This document shows, in pieces, positions 33,549 through 42,664 of a stretch of 42,734 nt of DNA; positions within the stretch are counted from its first letter, which is position 1, and the number at the start of each line of letters is the position of its first letter. Source of the stretch: Saprospiraceae bacterium (GTDB lineage: Bacteria; Bacteroidota; Bacteroidia; Chitinophagales; Saprospiraceae); NCBI GenBank assembly GCA_021604865.1, contig BQJU01000064.1:1-42734 (forward strand), read 5' to 3'. The notes under the pieces were generated by a model that searched no databases, had not been told where the DNA came from, and worked only from the letters and a program-made list of their open reading frames with translations. Position numbers and translations under genes: made by a program.

Positions 33549-35852
33549 ATGCTCAGCAGAAAAATGTTTTCATTTTTGTTAACGGCTTGTCTGATCACGA
33601 CGGCCTATTCACAGAAAGGAATCGTTAAAGGGAAAGTGTTGGACATCGAAACAGATGAACCCCTCGTAGCCGCTACCGTTTATGTAAACAATGGTGCCGG
33701 TACAATTACTGATTACGACGGAAATTTTGAATTGAAACTGTTGCCTGGCGATTATGAATTAATGGCCAGCTATGTAGGTTATAAAGGGACCAGTAAAGGG
33801 ATCAAGGTAATAGTTGATCAGACTATTGAGGCCTCCTTTTCACTAGATGTAGAATCAAGTTTGCTAAATACAGCGACAGTGACGAGTGGTAAATTTGAAA
33901 AACCTCTTGGTGAAGTTACCGTGTCACTTGAAGTATTAAAACCTGAAGTCATTGCAAATACCAATAAAACGGCGCTAGACGATGTTTTGCAAAAGATTCC
34001 GGGAGTAACGGTTATGGATGGGCAGGCTAATATTCGTGGAGGTTCAGGCTTTTCACAAGGTGCTGGTAGCCGGGTTTTATTGTTGGTTGATGACATTCCT
34101 ATTTTGCAGGCAGATGCAGGCTACCCCAACTGGGATGATGTACCTATCGAAAATATTGCGCAGATCGAAGTGGTTAAAGGTGCTGCTTCTGCCCTTTATG
34201 GATCTTCCGCACTGAATGGCATCATTAATGTCAGAACGGCTTTTGCAAAAGCAGAACCTGAAACCAGGGTATCCACTTCTTATACCCATTATTTTGACCC
34301 CAAGGAAGCTTCTTTGAAATGGTGGGATCGGGCGCCATACACTTCAGCAACCAGCATTAGTCACAAGCGAAAAATTGGTAAATTCGACCTGGTCGCCGGG
34401 GCTTATTATTTTAACGAAGACAGCTATAATAAAGACACGTACAATAAATTCGGCCGAATCAACTTTAATACCCGTTATCACCTGAGTGATCGTTTTGTTT
34501 TTGGCGTTAATGCCAACTTTAATAAAGGTGCTTCTGGCAGCTTTTTTTATTGGAAAACAGATACATTGGCCTATTTGCCGGCCCCGAATACTTCGGCATC
34601 CAGAAAGCGGTTGCGTTTTAATATTGACCCTTACGCTACTTTTTACGACAAGGGGGATAACCGCCACAAGTTTATGGGACGTTTCTACTCTGTAGATAAT
34701 GACAATGACAACAATCAGTCTAACCAGTCACAGCTTTATTATGGGGAATACCAATTTCAAAAACAGTTTCCCAGCTCTAATCTGGCCATAACGACCGGCG
34801 TTGTAGGTATGGGCACCAATGTGGATGCAGAACTTTATGGAGATACGACCTTCTCTTCCCGAAACTTTGCAGGATATGTACAAGTAGAAAAAAAGTTCTG
34901 GAAACGGTTGAATGTCTCAGCGGGCTTCAGGTATGAACATAATTTGTTGATCAATCCCGGGTTTGACTTTTCGGGCAGCCAGGCCTCCGGTACGGTTGAA
35001 CCTTCCCGGGAAAAGGAATCCAAACCTGTGGTGCGTTTTGGGTTGAATTATCAATTGTATCAAGCTACCTATATCCGAGCCTCTTTGGGCCAGGGTTATC
35101 GCTTTCCAACCGTAGCCGAGAAGTTTATTGTAACAGATCTAGGCGGATTTGATATTATCCCTAATCCAGAATTACAGTCAGAGACAGGTTGGTCTTCTGA
35201 AATAGGCATCAAACAAGGATTTAAAATATCTTCTTTTGAAGGGTTTATTGATCTGGCCGGTTTTGTGATGAATTACCAGAATATGATGGAGTTCAATATA
35301 AATGGTGGCAGTTTCCAGTCGACAAATATTGGCAATACGGAGATTAAAGGATTTGAGGTTTCATTGGCTGCCAGAGGCAATATCCTTGGATTACCGGTAA
35401 GTCTATTGACTGGTTACACTTATATTGATCCGCGGTTTGTGGAATTTGACACTTCTAATCCTCCTGCCGGTGAGCAAAAAACAATAGGGCAGATCAACGC
35501 CAACAATTCTAGTATCGATGAGAATATTCTGAAATACCGCTCCAGGCACACCTTTAAGTTAGATCTCGAAGCCAATTACAAATTCCTTACTTTTGGTGTG
35601 GAGTCCTTTCACAACAGCCATATTGAAGCCATTGACAACTTCTTCAATGTTTTTGTAGGTGGATTAAGAAAGTTCAGGGAAGAAAACAACAATGGGTACA
35701 CTTTACACAATTTCCGGGTGGCTGTAGAAGTGATTGAAGATTTACGGATATCCCTTTTGTTGGGAAATGCCTTTAATCGGAAATATTCAATACGCCCGGC
35801 TTTGCTGGAGGGACCTAGAAACTTGAGTGCGCGGGTAGATTATAAGTTTTAA
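33549..35852 (+). CDS. TonB-dependent outer-membrane receptor
   Basis: 767 aa. Signal peptide 1-21 (SFLLTACLITTAYSQ). A carboxypeptidase-regulatory-like domain at about 23-105 (GIVKGKVLDIETDEPLVAAT, DYDGNFELKLLPGDYEL) is typical of Bacteroidota receptors. The plug spans about 115-228 (LDDVLQKIPGVTVMDGQANI, RVLLLVDDIPI, IAQIEVVKGAASALYGSSAL). The remainder is a 22-strand-type beta barrel that ends in the aromatic residue VDYKF. No SusD partner gene is adjacent, so it is more likely a siderophore, metal or vitamin receptor than a SusC. The substrate cannot be told. Monocistronic by position. Confidence 0.92.
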   Translation: MLSRKMFSFLLTACLITTAYSQKGIVKGKVLDIETDEPLVAATVYVNNGAGTITDYDGNFELKLLPGDYELMASYVGYKGTSKGIKVIVDQTIEASFSLDVESSLLNTATVTSGKFEKPLGEVTVSLEVLKPEVIANTNKTALDDVLQKIPGVTVMDGQANIRGGSGFSQGAGSRVLLLVDDIPILQADAGYPNWDDVPIENIAQIEVVKGAASALYGSSALNGIINVRTAFAKAEPETRVSTSYTHYFDPKEASLKWWDRAPYTSATSISHKRKIGKFDLVAGAYYFNEDSYNKDTYNKFGRINFNTRYHLSDRFVFGVNANFNKGASGSFFYWKTDTLAYLPAPNTSASRKRLRFNIDPYATFYDKGDNRHKFMGRFYSVDNDNDNNQSNQSQLYYGEYQFQKQFPSSNLAITTGVVGMGTNVDAELYGDTTFSSRNFAGYVQVEKKFWKRLNVSAGFRYEHNLLINPGFDFSGSQASGTVEPSREKESKPVVRFGLNYQLYQATYIRASLGQGYRFPTVAEKFIVTDLGGFDIIPNPELQSETGWSSEIGIKQGFKISSFEGFIDLAGFVMNYQNMMEFNINGGSFQSTNIGNTEIKGFEVSLAARGNILGLPVSLLTGYTYIDPRFVEFDTSNPPAGEQKTIGQINANNSSIDENILKYRSRHTFKLDLEANYKFLTFGVESFHNSHIEAIDNFFNVFVGGLRKFREENNNGYTLHNFRVAVEVIEDLRISLLLGNAFNRKYSIRPALLEGPRNLSARVDYKF

Positions 35853-35911
35853 GAATAAGGGGTAGATGACTTGAATTTAGGATGGAAACGGTGGGAGTGT
35901 CCAGAAATTAG

Positions 35912-35969
35912 TGCTGGGCACCGCCCGGCATTAATTGAAGCATTTTTCTTAGCCCTGAATGGGCGTAAG
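35912..35969. other. Two hairpins in the gap after the TonB receptor gene
   Basis: First stem: GCTGGGC (35913-35919) with GCCCGGC (35923-35929), one wobble, closed by a flanking T-A pair. Second: CTTAGCCC (35948-35955) with GGGCGTAAG (35961-35969), one bulge. They may stop transcription of the receptor gene, although the T-run is poor. The rest of the gap to 36103 holds a short direct repeat around TTTTAGG(C/T)GG and no gene. Confidence 0.4.
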
Positions 35970-36103
35970 TGATTTTTGGCCTTTCTGTCCGCCGCCAGAG
36001 TCAAGTTTTAGGCGGTAATTCCATTACCATCTAAATTTTAGGTGGCTTTCAGCAAAATTTTCTAGGCTCTATATAGGTATAATGAAATTCGAGATGACAG
36101 GCA

Positions 36104-36334
36104 CTAAGGCATAATAGTTTCAAATGAAGTGATTTTCACTGGTGTGCCCCACATGAAAATTGACATATCCTCCTCAATTTCACGGATTTCAACACTAACC
36201 TTTTTGCCTTCATATTTTAGCTGTTCCGGCATATTGATCGGGCGCCATTCTTTTCCGGATTCATCAATGATTCCCCAAAATCCGGTTCCCAAATTTTGGT
36301 AAACTACTTTCCCTCTTATTTTGCTTTTTTTCAT
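36104..36334 (-). CDS. Small OB-fold-like protein, unknown
   Basis: 76 aa with no signal peptide. The pattern KIRGKVVYQNLGTGFWGIID, then PEQLKYEGKKVSVEIREIEE and FMWGTPVKI suggests a five-strand beta barrel of OB type. Its start lies 7 bp after the stop of the S24-peptidase regulator gene on the same strand, so it is co-transcribed and may serve the same response. No characterised homolog comes to mind. Confidence 0.7.
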   Translation of the reverse strand: MKKSKIRGKVVYQNLGTGFWGIIDESGKEWRPINMPEQLKYEGKKVSVEIREIEEDMSIFMWGTPVKITSFETIMP

Positions 36335-36341
36335 AATGAGG

Positions 36342-37196
36342 CTATTCCTGATGATTTTCCTGTTCCTTTTGTTCCAATAATTGTTGAAACATCGTATTCA
36401 TATTAGTAATTAAACCTGTTTGTTGATTGATTGTTTGTTTCAACTCCCGAATTTCATCGTGCAGGTAATTTCTTATATTTTGAGGTGACGGCAGGAAGGG
36501 GCTAATTTTGGCACGTACATACCAGATTTCTCGAATATCACCGACACCTACATTGTATTTTTTATAAAAACTATTGTCAGAAATGAGTTCCAGTTGTTTG
36601 TCATCCCGAAGGCGGTTAAAGACCCTTTTTACAACTACATCTCCTCTGGTAACGATCACATACACATAATTATCTTTTATGGAGGTTTCCCACAAGGTAG
36701 GTTCGAGGTAGCTACAAACTACTTTGTCTCCTTCAAAAAGTGTCGGTTCCATGCTATCCCCTGAAACATCGAATGATCTATGGGTACCTACTTTGTATTT
36801 GTAGTCCGGCAAAGTATAGGTCGGCAGGTCCTGTACAAAAGTTGGATCAGCTATTTCACCGGCGTATCCGGCCTGAGCAGGTACAGGTACATGAACAATG
36901 CGTTCATCTTCCTGGACATTGGTAACGATAGTCAGTACCCGAAAGCTTTTGTGGTCCTCTTCACTCATAAACATCGGTCCTTCACCCGTCATGATATATA
37001 CCGGATTGACTTTGTATTCTTCCACTGACCTGCGTAACAACTCAATGGTTACATCACGCCTTCCTTTAAGGATTTCGCTTAAACTTTGTGGTAAATAATC
37101 CAAAGACATTGCAAATTGGCGGCTGGATCGAACGCGGTTATCGTCCCTCAACTTATCGTGACACTTTATAAACCTTTGGGTGACAATGCTATTCAT
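36342..37196 (-). CDS. LexA-like regulator with N-terminal HTH and S24 peptidase domain
   Basis: 284 aa. Residues 1-60 form an XRE-type HTH (FIKCHDKLRDDNRVRSSRQF, LDYLPQSLSEILKGRRDVT). Residues about 103-235 are an S24 signal-peptidase-like domain with Ser148 in SGDSM and Lys190 in DVVVKRVF, the LexA/UmuD dyad. The site Ala109-Gly110 (PAQAGYAG) is placed where autocleavage occurs in LexA and CI. The C-terminus is a short coiled coil (LKQTINQQTGLITNMN) with a Gln/Glu-rich end. It probably represses stress or phage-like genes until cleaved. No phage genes surround it. It heads an operon with the 76-aa gene. Confidence 0.88.
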   Translation of the reverse strand: MNSIVTQRFIKCHDKLRDDNRVRSSRQFAMSLDYLPQSLSEILKGRRDVTIELLRRSVEEYKVNPVYIMTGEGPMFMSEEDHKSFRVLTIVTNVQEDERIVHVPVPAQAGYAGEIADPTFVQDLPTYTLPDYKYKVGTHRSFDVSGDSMEPTLFEGDKVVCSYLEPTLWETSIKDNYVYVIVTRGDVVVKRVFNRLRDDKQLELISDNSFYKKYNVGVGDIREIWYVRAKISPFLPSPQNIRNYLHDEIRELKQTINQQTGLITNMNTMFQQLLEQKEQENHQE

Positions 37197-37297
37197 TGAG
37201 GCATGAGATTTAGGTGAACGAAGTAAACAAAAATAGTCATTTGTTCATAAAATGCGTAATAATGCCTATGAAATTTATCCAAAAAAGTGATACTTTC

Positions 37298-38053
37298 CTA
37301 AAAACTATTCACAATAGCTACAAAATCATCAGCTTTAAGGGAAGCACCACCGATTAATCCGCCATCTACATCGGGCTGGCTGAATAGTGTATTTGCATTG
37401 TTCGGTTTGCAACTGCCACCATAAAGAATGGTCGTTCCATCAGCAAGATCAGCGCCGAATTTTTTTCCTATCTTTTTGCGAATGGCCAGGTGCATTTCCT
37501 GTGCCTGTTCCGGGCTGGCTGTCAGGCCGGTTCCAATTGCCCAAACCGGTTCATAAGCGATGATTATTTCTTTAAACTGTTCAGGGCTGAGGTGAAAAAG
37601 TGCCGCTTCCAATTGACTGGATACAAGTGCTACATGTTTTTTAGATTCTCGCACTTCGAGTTTTTCGCCGCAGCAATAAATAGGCCGTAAACCATTGGCC
37701 AGGGCGGTATCGATTTTTTTGGCTATCAGTGCATCATCTTCTCCAAAATATTCCCGTCTTTCGCTATGCCCGAGGATGACATAATCTGCACCCACCGATT
37801 TGATCATGGCAGCAGAAATCTCTCCCGTATAAGCGCCACTCACTTCCTGGTGGCAATTTTGTGCAGCCAGTTTGAGGTTAGACATATCTGTGGTCATGCT
37901 TTGTGCACTCATCAGGTGGATGTATGGCGTCCCCAGAATAACTAAAACCTGAGAAGGCTGGAGCATTTCCCTGACTTTTTTGATCAGTTCCCTACCCTCT
38001 TCATAATTATTGTTCATTTTCCAGTTGCCTGCTACGATTAGTTGTCTTTTCAT
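37298..38053 (-). CDS. tpiA: Triose-phosphate isomerase
   Basis: 251 aa, the normal length. Active-site elements are all present: AGNWKMNN near the N-terminus (Asn/Lys), GHSERREYFGE (catalytic His), AYEPVWAIGTGLTAS (catalytic Glu plus flexible loop) and YGGSCKPNNA with GGLIGGASL (phosphate grip). It interconverts dihydroxyacetone phosphate and glyceraldehyde 3-phosphate in glycolysis and gluconeogenesis. The start ATG at 38053 gives the standard MKRQLIVAGNWKM. It is 8 bp downstream of the decayed DUF218 fragment and probably now relies on a promoter within or before that region. Confidence 0.97.
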   Translation of the reverse strand: MKRQLIVAGNWKMNNNYEEGRELIKKVREMLQPSQVLVILGTPYIHLMSAQSMTTDMSNLKLAAQNCHQEVSGAYTGEISAAMIKSVGADYVILGHSERREYFGEDDALIAKKIDTALANGLRPIYCCGEKLEVRESKKHVALVSSQLEAALFHLSPEQFKEIIIAYEPVWAIGTGLTASPEQAQEMHLAIRKKIGKKFGADLADGTTILYGGSCKPNNANTLFSQPDVDGGLIGGASLKADDFVAIVNSF

Positions 38054-38061
38054 GATTATGT

Positions 38062-38343
38062 TCAGATTGGTAAATCAATTTTTTCACCCAGATATTTTGG
38101 TTGTTTATTCAGTAAATATATGTCTAAAACAGCCTTGCAACGGGCAAAATATTCTCTAAAATGGGTTTTATTAAGGCCTTGATTGAGCGGATCTGAAGCA
38201 TTGTAAGCAATTGCATCCAAGTCGTTCCTTTTAGCAATGAATAAGGCCCGCTCATTGTGAAATTTTTGTGAAATAATGGTAAAACGCTTCTGTTGAAAGA
38301 TTTCGCGGCACCGAACCACTGAATCCAGTTTTTTAGCCAGCGT
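38062..38343 (-). pseudogene. C-terminal remnant of a SanA/YdcF-type (DUF218) protein
   Basis: About 93 codons encode the end of a SanA-like DUF218 protein: LDSVVRCREIFQQKRFTIIS, FHNERALFIAKR, then ARCKAVLDIYLLNKQPKYLG. The family usually has about 210-240 residues; the N-terminal half with the nucleotide-binding-like glycines is absent. Upstream in the same frame comes a TAA, which is the stop of the gene at 38344. The conserved part begins right after that stop with no start ATG; a GTG at 38317-38319 exists. The simplest reading is a deletion that removed the 5' half and fused the rest behind the neighbour. Confidence 0.75.
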
Positions 38344-38925
38344 TTATTCATTCTTTAGGCGTTTTTTGTTTTTAACCAATTCAATAGCGAAAGCAATACC
38401 TGCTGCTGCTCCCAAAAACAATAGATGCCAATACCACGCCGTTGGGGCTCTGCCAACTTCCAAATAAACTACTTTATTTTGATCAAAATTATAATGGTCT
38501 GGCAGTTGATCCAATTGCTGGTCTTCCTCCTTCAGTTCGCGTATGACACCAGTAATGACTAGTTTCTCTTTTTTTACACAATTATTTTGTTCCAGGCATT
38601 CCCATGGAAAGGTTTGTGTCCAGGCTACAAAATAGGGCATGACTTTTTGACCACTATCAACCGCTTCTACCTGACTTTCACTCAGGATGGGGTATAATAT
38701 CAGGCCACCATCCTTGGCGTGTTTTCCTGGAACATGATAAAACTCTCCATTGGTCCAGGCATCAGATAATTCCAGGTAATCGGAGTCACCAATACCTTCC
38801 GACAAAGCGGTCTCCATACTAAAAGTGCGGAGTTTGTGGGTGCCAAACTGTAACGAAATAAGGCTGTTACAGCTATTGATAAAAACGACCACACAAGTCA
38901 ATAAAATTACTAATCGATAGATCAT
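38344..38925 (-). CDS. Unknown membrane protein with N-terminal signal and C-terminal helix
   Basis: 193 aa. The N-terminus (MIYRLVILLTCVVVFINSC) is a signal peptide, possibly a lipoprotein type with Cys19, although the residues before it are a poor lipobox. The middle (LYPILSESQVEAVDSGQKVM, WECLEQNNCVKKEKLVITGV) has two cysteines that could pair. A membrane helix at about 165-184 (WYWHLLFLGAAAGIAFAIEL) precedes a basic tail (VKNKKRLKNE), giving the loop an outside location. No family recognised. Its TAA is directly followed, in frame, by the DUF218 remnant. Confidence 0.65.
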   Translation of the reverse strand: MIYRLVILLTCVVVFINSCNSLISLQFGTHKLRTFSMETALSEGIGDSDYLELSDAWTNGEFYHVPGKHAKDGGLILYPILSESQVEAVDSGQKVMPYFVAWTQTFPWECLEQNNCVKKEKLVITGVIRELKEEDQQLDQLPDHYNFDQNKVVYLEVGRAPTAWYWHLLFLGAAAGIAFAIELVKNKKRLKNE

Positions 38926-39316
38926 TTTCTGAGTTTGTTCTCCTAAAAAAAGGAGTTAAAAGGCGCTCCAATGTATCACCAATTTTTCACTTTTTGGTAG
39001 TTGGTTCCGAGAAAAAAACAGTGCTTCTCTAATCGATTGGTATGCATACCCCAAGCTTAGGGCAAGTTTAGTGGCCAACCATTTGGCTGCAAAGGATCAC
39101 TTTTTCGATGATACTTTGTTACTTTTTTTGTCCGTACCTCAGGGTATGAACTTCAAAAAAGCCTCGTTTCATCAAAAAAATGACGCTTTTCGCCTCCAAA
39201 CATAAACTCAGGGTAAAAAAAATCTCCTGAAACAATATTTGAGGATACGGATGGCTTTTTTGCTTGTTTTAAGTATATTGGTTGAGCATTTACTTGTTAT
39301 AAATGGTCTCAGGGAT
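38926..39316. other. Intergenic region between the unknown membrane protein and DUF72 genes
   Basis: No gene is supported. A perfect 12-bp palindrome GGTATGCATACC lies at 39039-39050. A short direct repeat CTCAGGGTA occurs near 39136 and 39208. The open frame continuing upstream of the DUF72 ATG to 39239 is hydrophobic, not part of the family, and has no ribosome site. Confidence 0.4.
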
Positions 39317-40234
39317 ATGAAATTCGGAAAACTTGCAGATATCAGCCAGGTAGATTTTAAGCTTCCTACTCCCTTGTCGGGAACAACAGCAGTATTGTCT
39401 AAAGGTTCAGCTCGGGAAGGCAAAGGCCAGGCTTACATTGGTTGCACCGGTTGGAGTATGCCGCAATGGGTCGGCAAAGTATACCCCAAAGGCACCAAAT
39501 CAAAAGATTATTTGCACCATTATTCCCGCCAGTTCAATACTATAGAATTCAACACCACTCATTACCGCATTCCCGATGTCACCACCATTGAAAAATGGCG
39601 CAGGGAATCCAGTGATGATTTCAAATTTTGCCCTAAAATTCCACAAAGCATTAGCCATAGCCGCAATCTGGGATTAGGTGAAGCACAAATCATGATGTTT
39701 TGCAATGCAATACAGGGTTTGGAAGAAAAGTTGGGATGTTGTTTCATGCAGTTGCCCCCCTATTTTGGTTTTGACCGACTGGGGCTATTGGATCGTTTTT
39801 TAAAAGGATTTCCCAATCATATCCCGCTAGCGGTGGAATTTAGACACGAAAGCTGGTTTAATCAAACAGAACATACAGAGCGTTTGTGGACGTTATTGGA
39901 AAAACATAAAACGGCAACGGTAATTACTGATGTAGCTGGTCGAAGGGATGTATTACACATGCGATTGACGATGCCTGTCGCTATGGTACGTTTTGTTGGC
40001 AATGCGCTTGATTCTAGTGACTATAGCCGGATTGATGAATGGGCCGACCGGGTTTCACAATGGTTTCAACAGGGCCTACACGAACTCTACTTTTTTACCC
40101 ATGAGCCCGACAATGTTCTCGCTCCGGAGTTGGCAGCCTATTTGGTGGACAAAATGAAAACGTATCCGGAAATAAATGTCCGGGGACCAAAATTTTTAGA
40201 CGATACTGCAGGACAACAGATGAGTTTGTTTTGA
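39317..40234 (+). CDS. DUF72-family (YecE-like) protein
   Basis: 305 aa from the ATG at 39317, preceded by AGGGAT five bases upstream. A longer frame from 39239 adds a hydrophobic stretch foreign to the family. The DUF72 TIM-barrel signature is clear: YIGCTGWSMPQWVGKVYPKG, FNTIEFNTTHYRIP, FKFCPKIPQSISHSRNL, LPLAVEFRHESWF-like strand (IPLAVEFRHESWFN) and YFFTHEPDNVLAPELAAY. Function is unproven; the fold suggests an enzyme acting on nucleic acid or sugar phosphate. It precedes ppk1 by 51 bp on the same strand, so they may be co-transcribed. Confidence 0.9.
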   Translation: MKFGKLADISQVDFKLPTPLSGTTAVLSKGSAREGKGQAYIGCTGWSMPQWVGKVYPKGTKSKDYLHHYSRQFNTIEFNTTHYRIPDVTTIEKWRRESSDDFKFCPKIPQSISHSRNLGLGEAQIMMFCNAIQGLEEKLGCCFMQLPPYFGFDRLGLLDRFLKGFPNHIPLAVEFRHESWFNQTEHTERLWTLLEKHKTATVITDVAGRRDVLHMRLTMPVAMVRFVGNALDSSDYSRIDEWADRVSQWFQQGLHELYFFTHEPDNVLAPELAAYLVDKMKTYPEINVRGPKFLDDTAGQQMSLF

Positions 40235-40285
40235 TATTTCACCAACAAACTCTATTTTACCCAGATACACAACAAAACACAGGGA

Positions 40286-42364
40286 ATGACCGAAAACGGC
40301 TATCCATTTATCGCCAGAGATATTAGTTGGCTTTCTTTCAATTATCGGGTCTTGCAGGAGGCTAAGGATCCTTCTGTGCCACTATTTGAAAGAATCAAGT
40401 TCTTAGCAATCTATTCATCAAACCTGGATGAATTTTTTAGAGTGAGGATGGCTAACCACCGCAATCTGCTTCGTGTCAGTAAAAAAACCAAAAAGGAGCT
40501 GGAGTTTTCGCCCAAGCTAATGGTGAAGGAAATTCAAGATATTGTCAATAAGCAGCAAGAGGAATTTGGACGTATTTTTGAAAAAGAAATAATTCCACAA
40601 TTAAAAAAACACCGCATCTTTTTATTGCGCCGCCTGGATTTGAATCAGGATCAAAAGGTTTTTGTGGAAGACTATTTCAAGGATCACCTGTTGCCATTTG
40701 TGCAGCCGGTACTATTGGTGAAAAACAAAATCCGTCCCTTCCTTAACAATGCGGCGCTTTATCTGACCATCTTGTTAAAACCCAAAGGAAAGTCCGATGC
40801 TCCTGAAGAATATGCCATCGTAAAAATCCCTTCAGATCATTTGCCTAGGTTCATCCATCTGCCTTCGCCTACTGACGAAAAACACATTATCATGTTGGAT
40901 GATATTGTTCGTCATAGTGTTTCGTGGATGTTTCCGGGTTATGATATTCTTGATACCTATTCAATCAAGTTGACCCGTGATGCAGAACTTTACATCGATG
41001 ATGAATTTTCGGGAGACCTGATTCAAAAGATAAAAAATAGCCTATCCAAACGGCATGTTGGTCCTGCCTCTCGTTTCGTATATGACAGTGAGGTGCCGGA
41101 TGAATTGCTCGAATTTCTAATGGAAGCTTTTGACCTGGAGCGATTTGATACTCTCCGGGAGGGGCGTTACCATAACAACTTCGACTTCTTCCAATTTCCA
41201 GATTTTGGGTTGAACCACTTGAAAAATCCGGAGCTGGTTCCCCTACCCTACGCGCCGTTGGAAAATGCCCGTGACTTCTATGCTGCCATCCGTAAGCGGG
41301 ACCACATGATCCATGTGCCCTTTCATTCATATCAGTCTGTCGTCCGTTTTTTCGAAGAAGCAGCCCGTGATCCTAAAATTACCCATATTAAGATTGTGCA
41401 GTACCGGGTAGCCAAAAGATCGCGGATTATGCAGGCATTGATTGAGGCCGTCAAAGCCGGTAAACAGGTGACGGTATTTATCGAAGTCAAAGCTCGTTTT
41501 GACGAAGAAGCCAATCTGGCTTGGGGTGAACGGCTTGAAAAGGCCGGTGTGACGGTTCACTATAGTTTTCCTGGCGTAAAAGTCCACTCCAAACTGGCCC
41601 TCGTCCGCCGTCTGGAAACGCGGGGCTCCCGAATGTATGCCTATCTATCTACCGGCAATTTCCATGAGGATACGGCCAAAGTATATAGCGATATTGGTTT
41701 ATTCACAGCCGATAAGCGGATAGTCAATGAGGTTGCCAGGGTATTCTCTTATCTGGAAACCATCAAAATTCCCGATCAGGAATTCCGCCATTTGCTGGTA
41801 GGGCAATTCAATTTGCGTACTGGTTTCGAAAAATTGATCGAATTTGAAATTGAACAGGCGCGCCAGGGCAAAAAGGCCCTGATTATTTTAAAAATGAACA
41901 GCCTGCAAGACCGGCAGATGATCGAGTTGCTTTATAAGGCCAGTCGGGCGGGTGTAGAAATAAAATTGATCATACGAGGCATCTGCTGTTTGGTACCCGG
42001 TGTCAAAGGCCTAAGTGAAAATATTCACGCCATCAGCATCGTTGACCGATTTCTGGAACACAGCCGGATCTTCTTCTTCCACCATGGCGGCAAAGAGCAA
42101 ATCTACCTCTCTTCTGCTGACTGGATGGTCCGCAATCTGAATTACCGCGTAGAAACCGCTTTCCCCATTTACCATGAGGAAATCCGTGAGCAGATCAAAG
42201 ATTTCCTACAGATCCAGCTGGCTGATAATGTCAAAGCCCGCATATTGGATGAGGAGCTCTCCAACACTTACTTCCGCAATGATTCCGATCTGGCTATCCG
42301 CTCGCAGCTTGAGACCTATTATTATTTGAAGCGAGGGTGTGAGCGGGAGCAGTTTACTTCGTAA
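40286..42364 (+). CDS. ppk1: Polyphosphate kinase 1
   Basis: 692 aa, the usual length. The order of domains is standard: N-terminal helical domain (FIARDISWLSFNYRVLQEA, then IYSSNLDEFFRVRMA), head domain, and two C-terminal phospholipase-D-like domains. The autophosphorylated His is His434 (GVKVHSKLALVRR), matching His435 of the E. coli enzyme. The second conserved His lies in FFFHHGGKEQIYLSSADWM (residue 599). YLSTGNFHEDTAKVYSDIGL is intact. It makes inorganic polyphosphate from ATP, reversibly, at the membrane, supporting stress survival and biofilm growth. A long inverted repeat follows the stop codon. Confidence 0.97.
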   Translation: MTENGYPFIARDISWLSFNYRVLQEAKDPSVPLFERIKFLAIYSSNLDEFFRVRMANHRNLLRVSKKTKKELEFSPKLMVKEIQDIVNKQQEEFGRIFEKEIIPQLKKHRIFLLRRLDLNQDQKVFVEDYFKDHLLPFVQPVLLVKNKIRPFLNNAALYLTILLKPKGKSDAPEEYAIVKIPSDHLPRFIHLPSPTDEKHIIMLDDIVRHSVSWMFPGYDILDTYSIKLTRDAELYIDDEFSGDLIQKIKNSLSKRHVGPASRFVYDSEVPDELLEFLMEAFDLERFDTLREGRYHNNFDFFQFPDFGLNHLKNPELVPLPYAPLENARDFYAAIRKRDHMIHVPFHSYQSVVRFFEEAARDPKITHIKIVQYRVAKRSRIMQALIEAVKAGKQVTVFIEVKARFDEEANLAWGERLEKAGVTVHYSFPGVKVHSKLALVRRLETRGSRMYAYLSTGNFHEDTAKVYSDIGLFTADKRIVNEVARVFSYLETIKIPDQEFRHLLVGQFNLRTGFEKLIEFEIEQARQGKKALIILKMNSLQDRQMIELLYKASRAGVEIKLIIRGICCLVPGVKGLSENIHAISIVDRFLEHSRIFFFHHGGKEQIYLSSADWMVRNLNYRVETAFPIYHEEIREQIKDFLQIQLADNVKARILDEELSNTYFRNDSDLAIRSQLETYYYLKRGCEREQFTS

Positions 42365-42378
42365 CACCGATTTATTGA

Positions 42379-42467
42379 ATGAAGGGATCGAATACCACTT
42401 GCATAATTTCTTGTTTGTGAAATTTGGGTTTTGAGGTTGCTTTGATTTGGTATCCGATCCCTTCATA
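42379..42467. repeat. 19-bp inverted repeat flanking a 51-bp spacer downstream of ppk1
   Basis: ATGAAGGGATCGAATACCA (42379-42397) and TGGTATCCGATCCCTTCAT (42449-42467) are inverse complements with one mismatch. A partial further copy, GGTATCCGAA, starts near 42486. It could be a terminator with a long loop or the ends of a small mobile element. Confidence 0.6.
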
Positions 42468-42664
42468 TCAAGGTCGTTTTAAGATGGTATCCGAATACTT
42501 TACTAGTCTCTTTTTACGATAAACGACTACAGATGCACACTGCGCGGCCTCGCTCTGCCATAGCGGCTACACGAAGGCGAAGGTGGGGTTCCGGCCTAGT
42601 GCCATAGGCACTAAATAGTAGATAATTACGTATATTGTGTTCTTTGACAATAAAAGCACTAAAA
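42468..42664. other. Non-coding region with GC-rich block and hairpin before the transposase start
   Basis: From about 42538 to 42613 the sequence is notably richer in G and C than its surroundings. It ends in a hairpin of TAGTGCC (42597-42603), loop ATA, GGCACTA (42607-42613). This may be the left end of the insertion sequence whose transposase begins at 42665. No tRNA fold was found. Confidence 0.4.

Noticed and set aside
33549-35852. TonB receptor as SusC of a polysaccharide utilisation locus
   Set aside because: It is under 800 residues and has no SusD-type or glycoside hydrolase gene next to it.
36342-37196. Prophage repressor
   Set aside because: No phage structural, replication or integrase genes flank it; neighbours are housekeeping genes.
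38124-38351. 75-codon minus-strand frame near the DUF218 remnant
   Set aside because: It is another frame of the same DNA; the family match lies only in the 38062-38343 frame.
39239-39316. N-terminal extension of the DUF72 protein
   Set aside because: Hydrophobic stretch foreign to the family; the ATG at 39317 has AGGGAT upstream and fits the family start.
42500-42620. tRNA-like or structured RNA in the GC-rich block
   Set aside because: No cloverleaf or T-loop could be drawn; only one short hairpin is clear.
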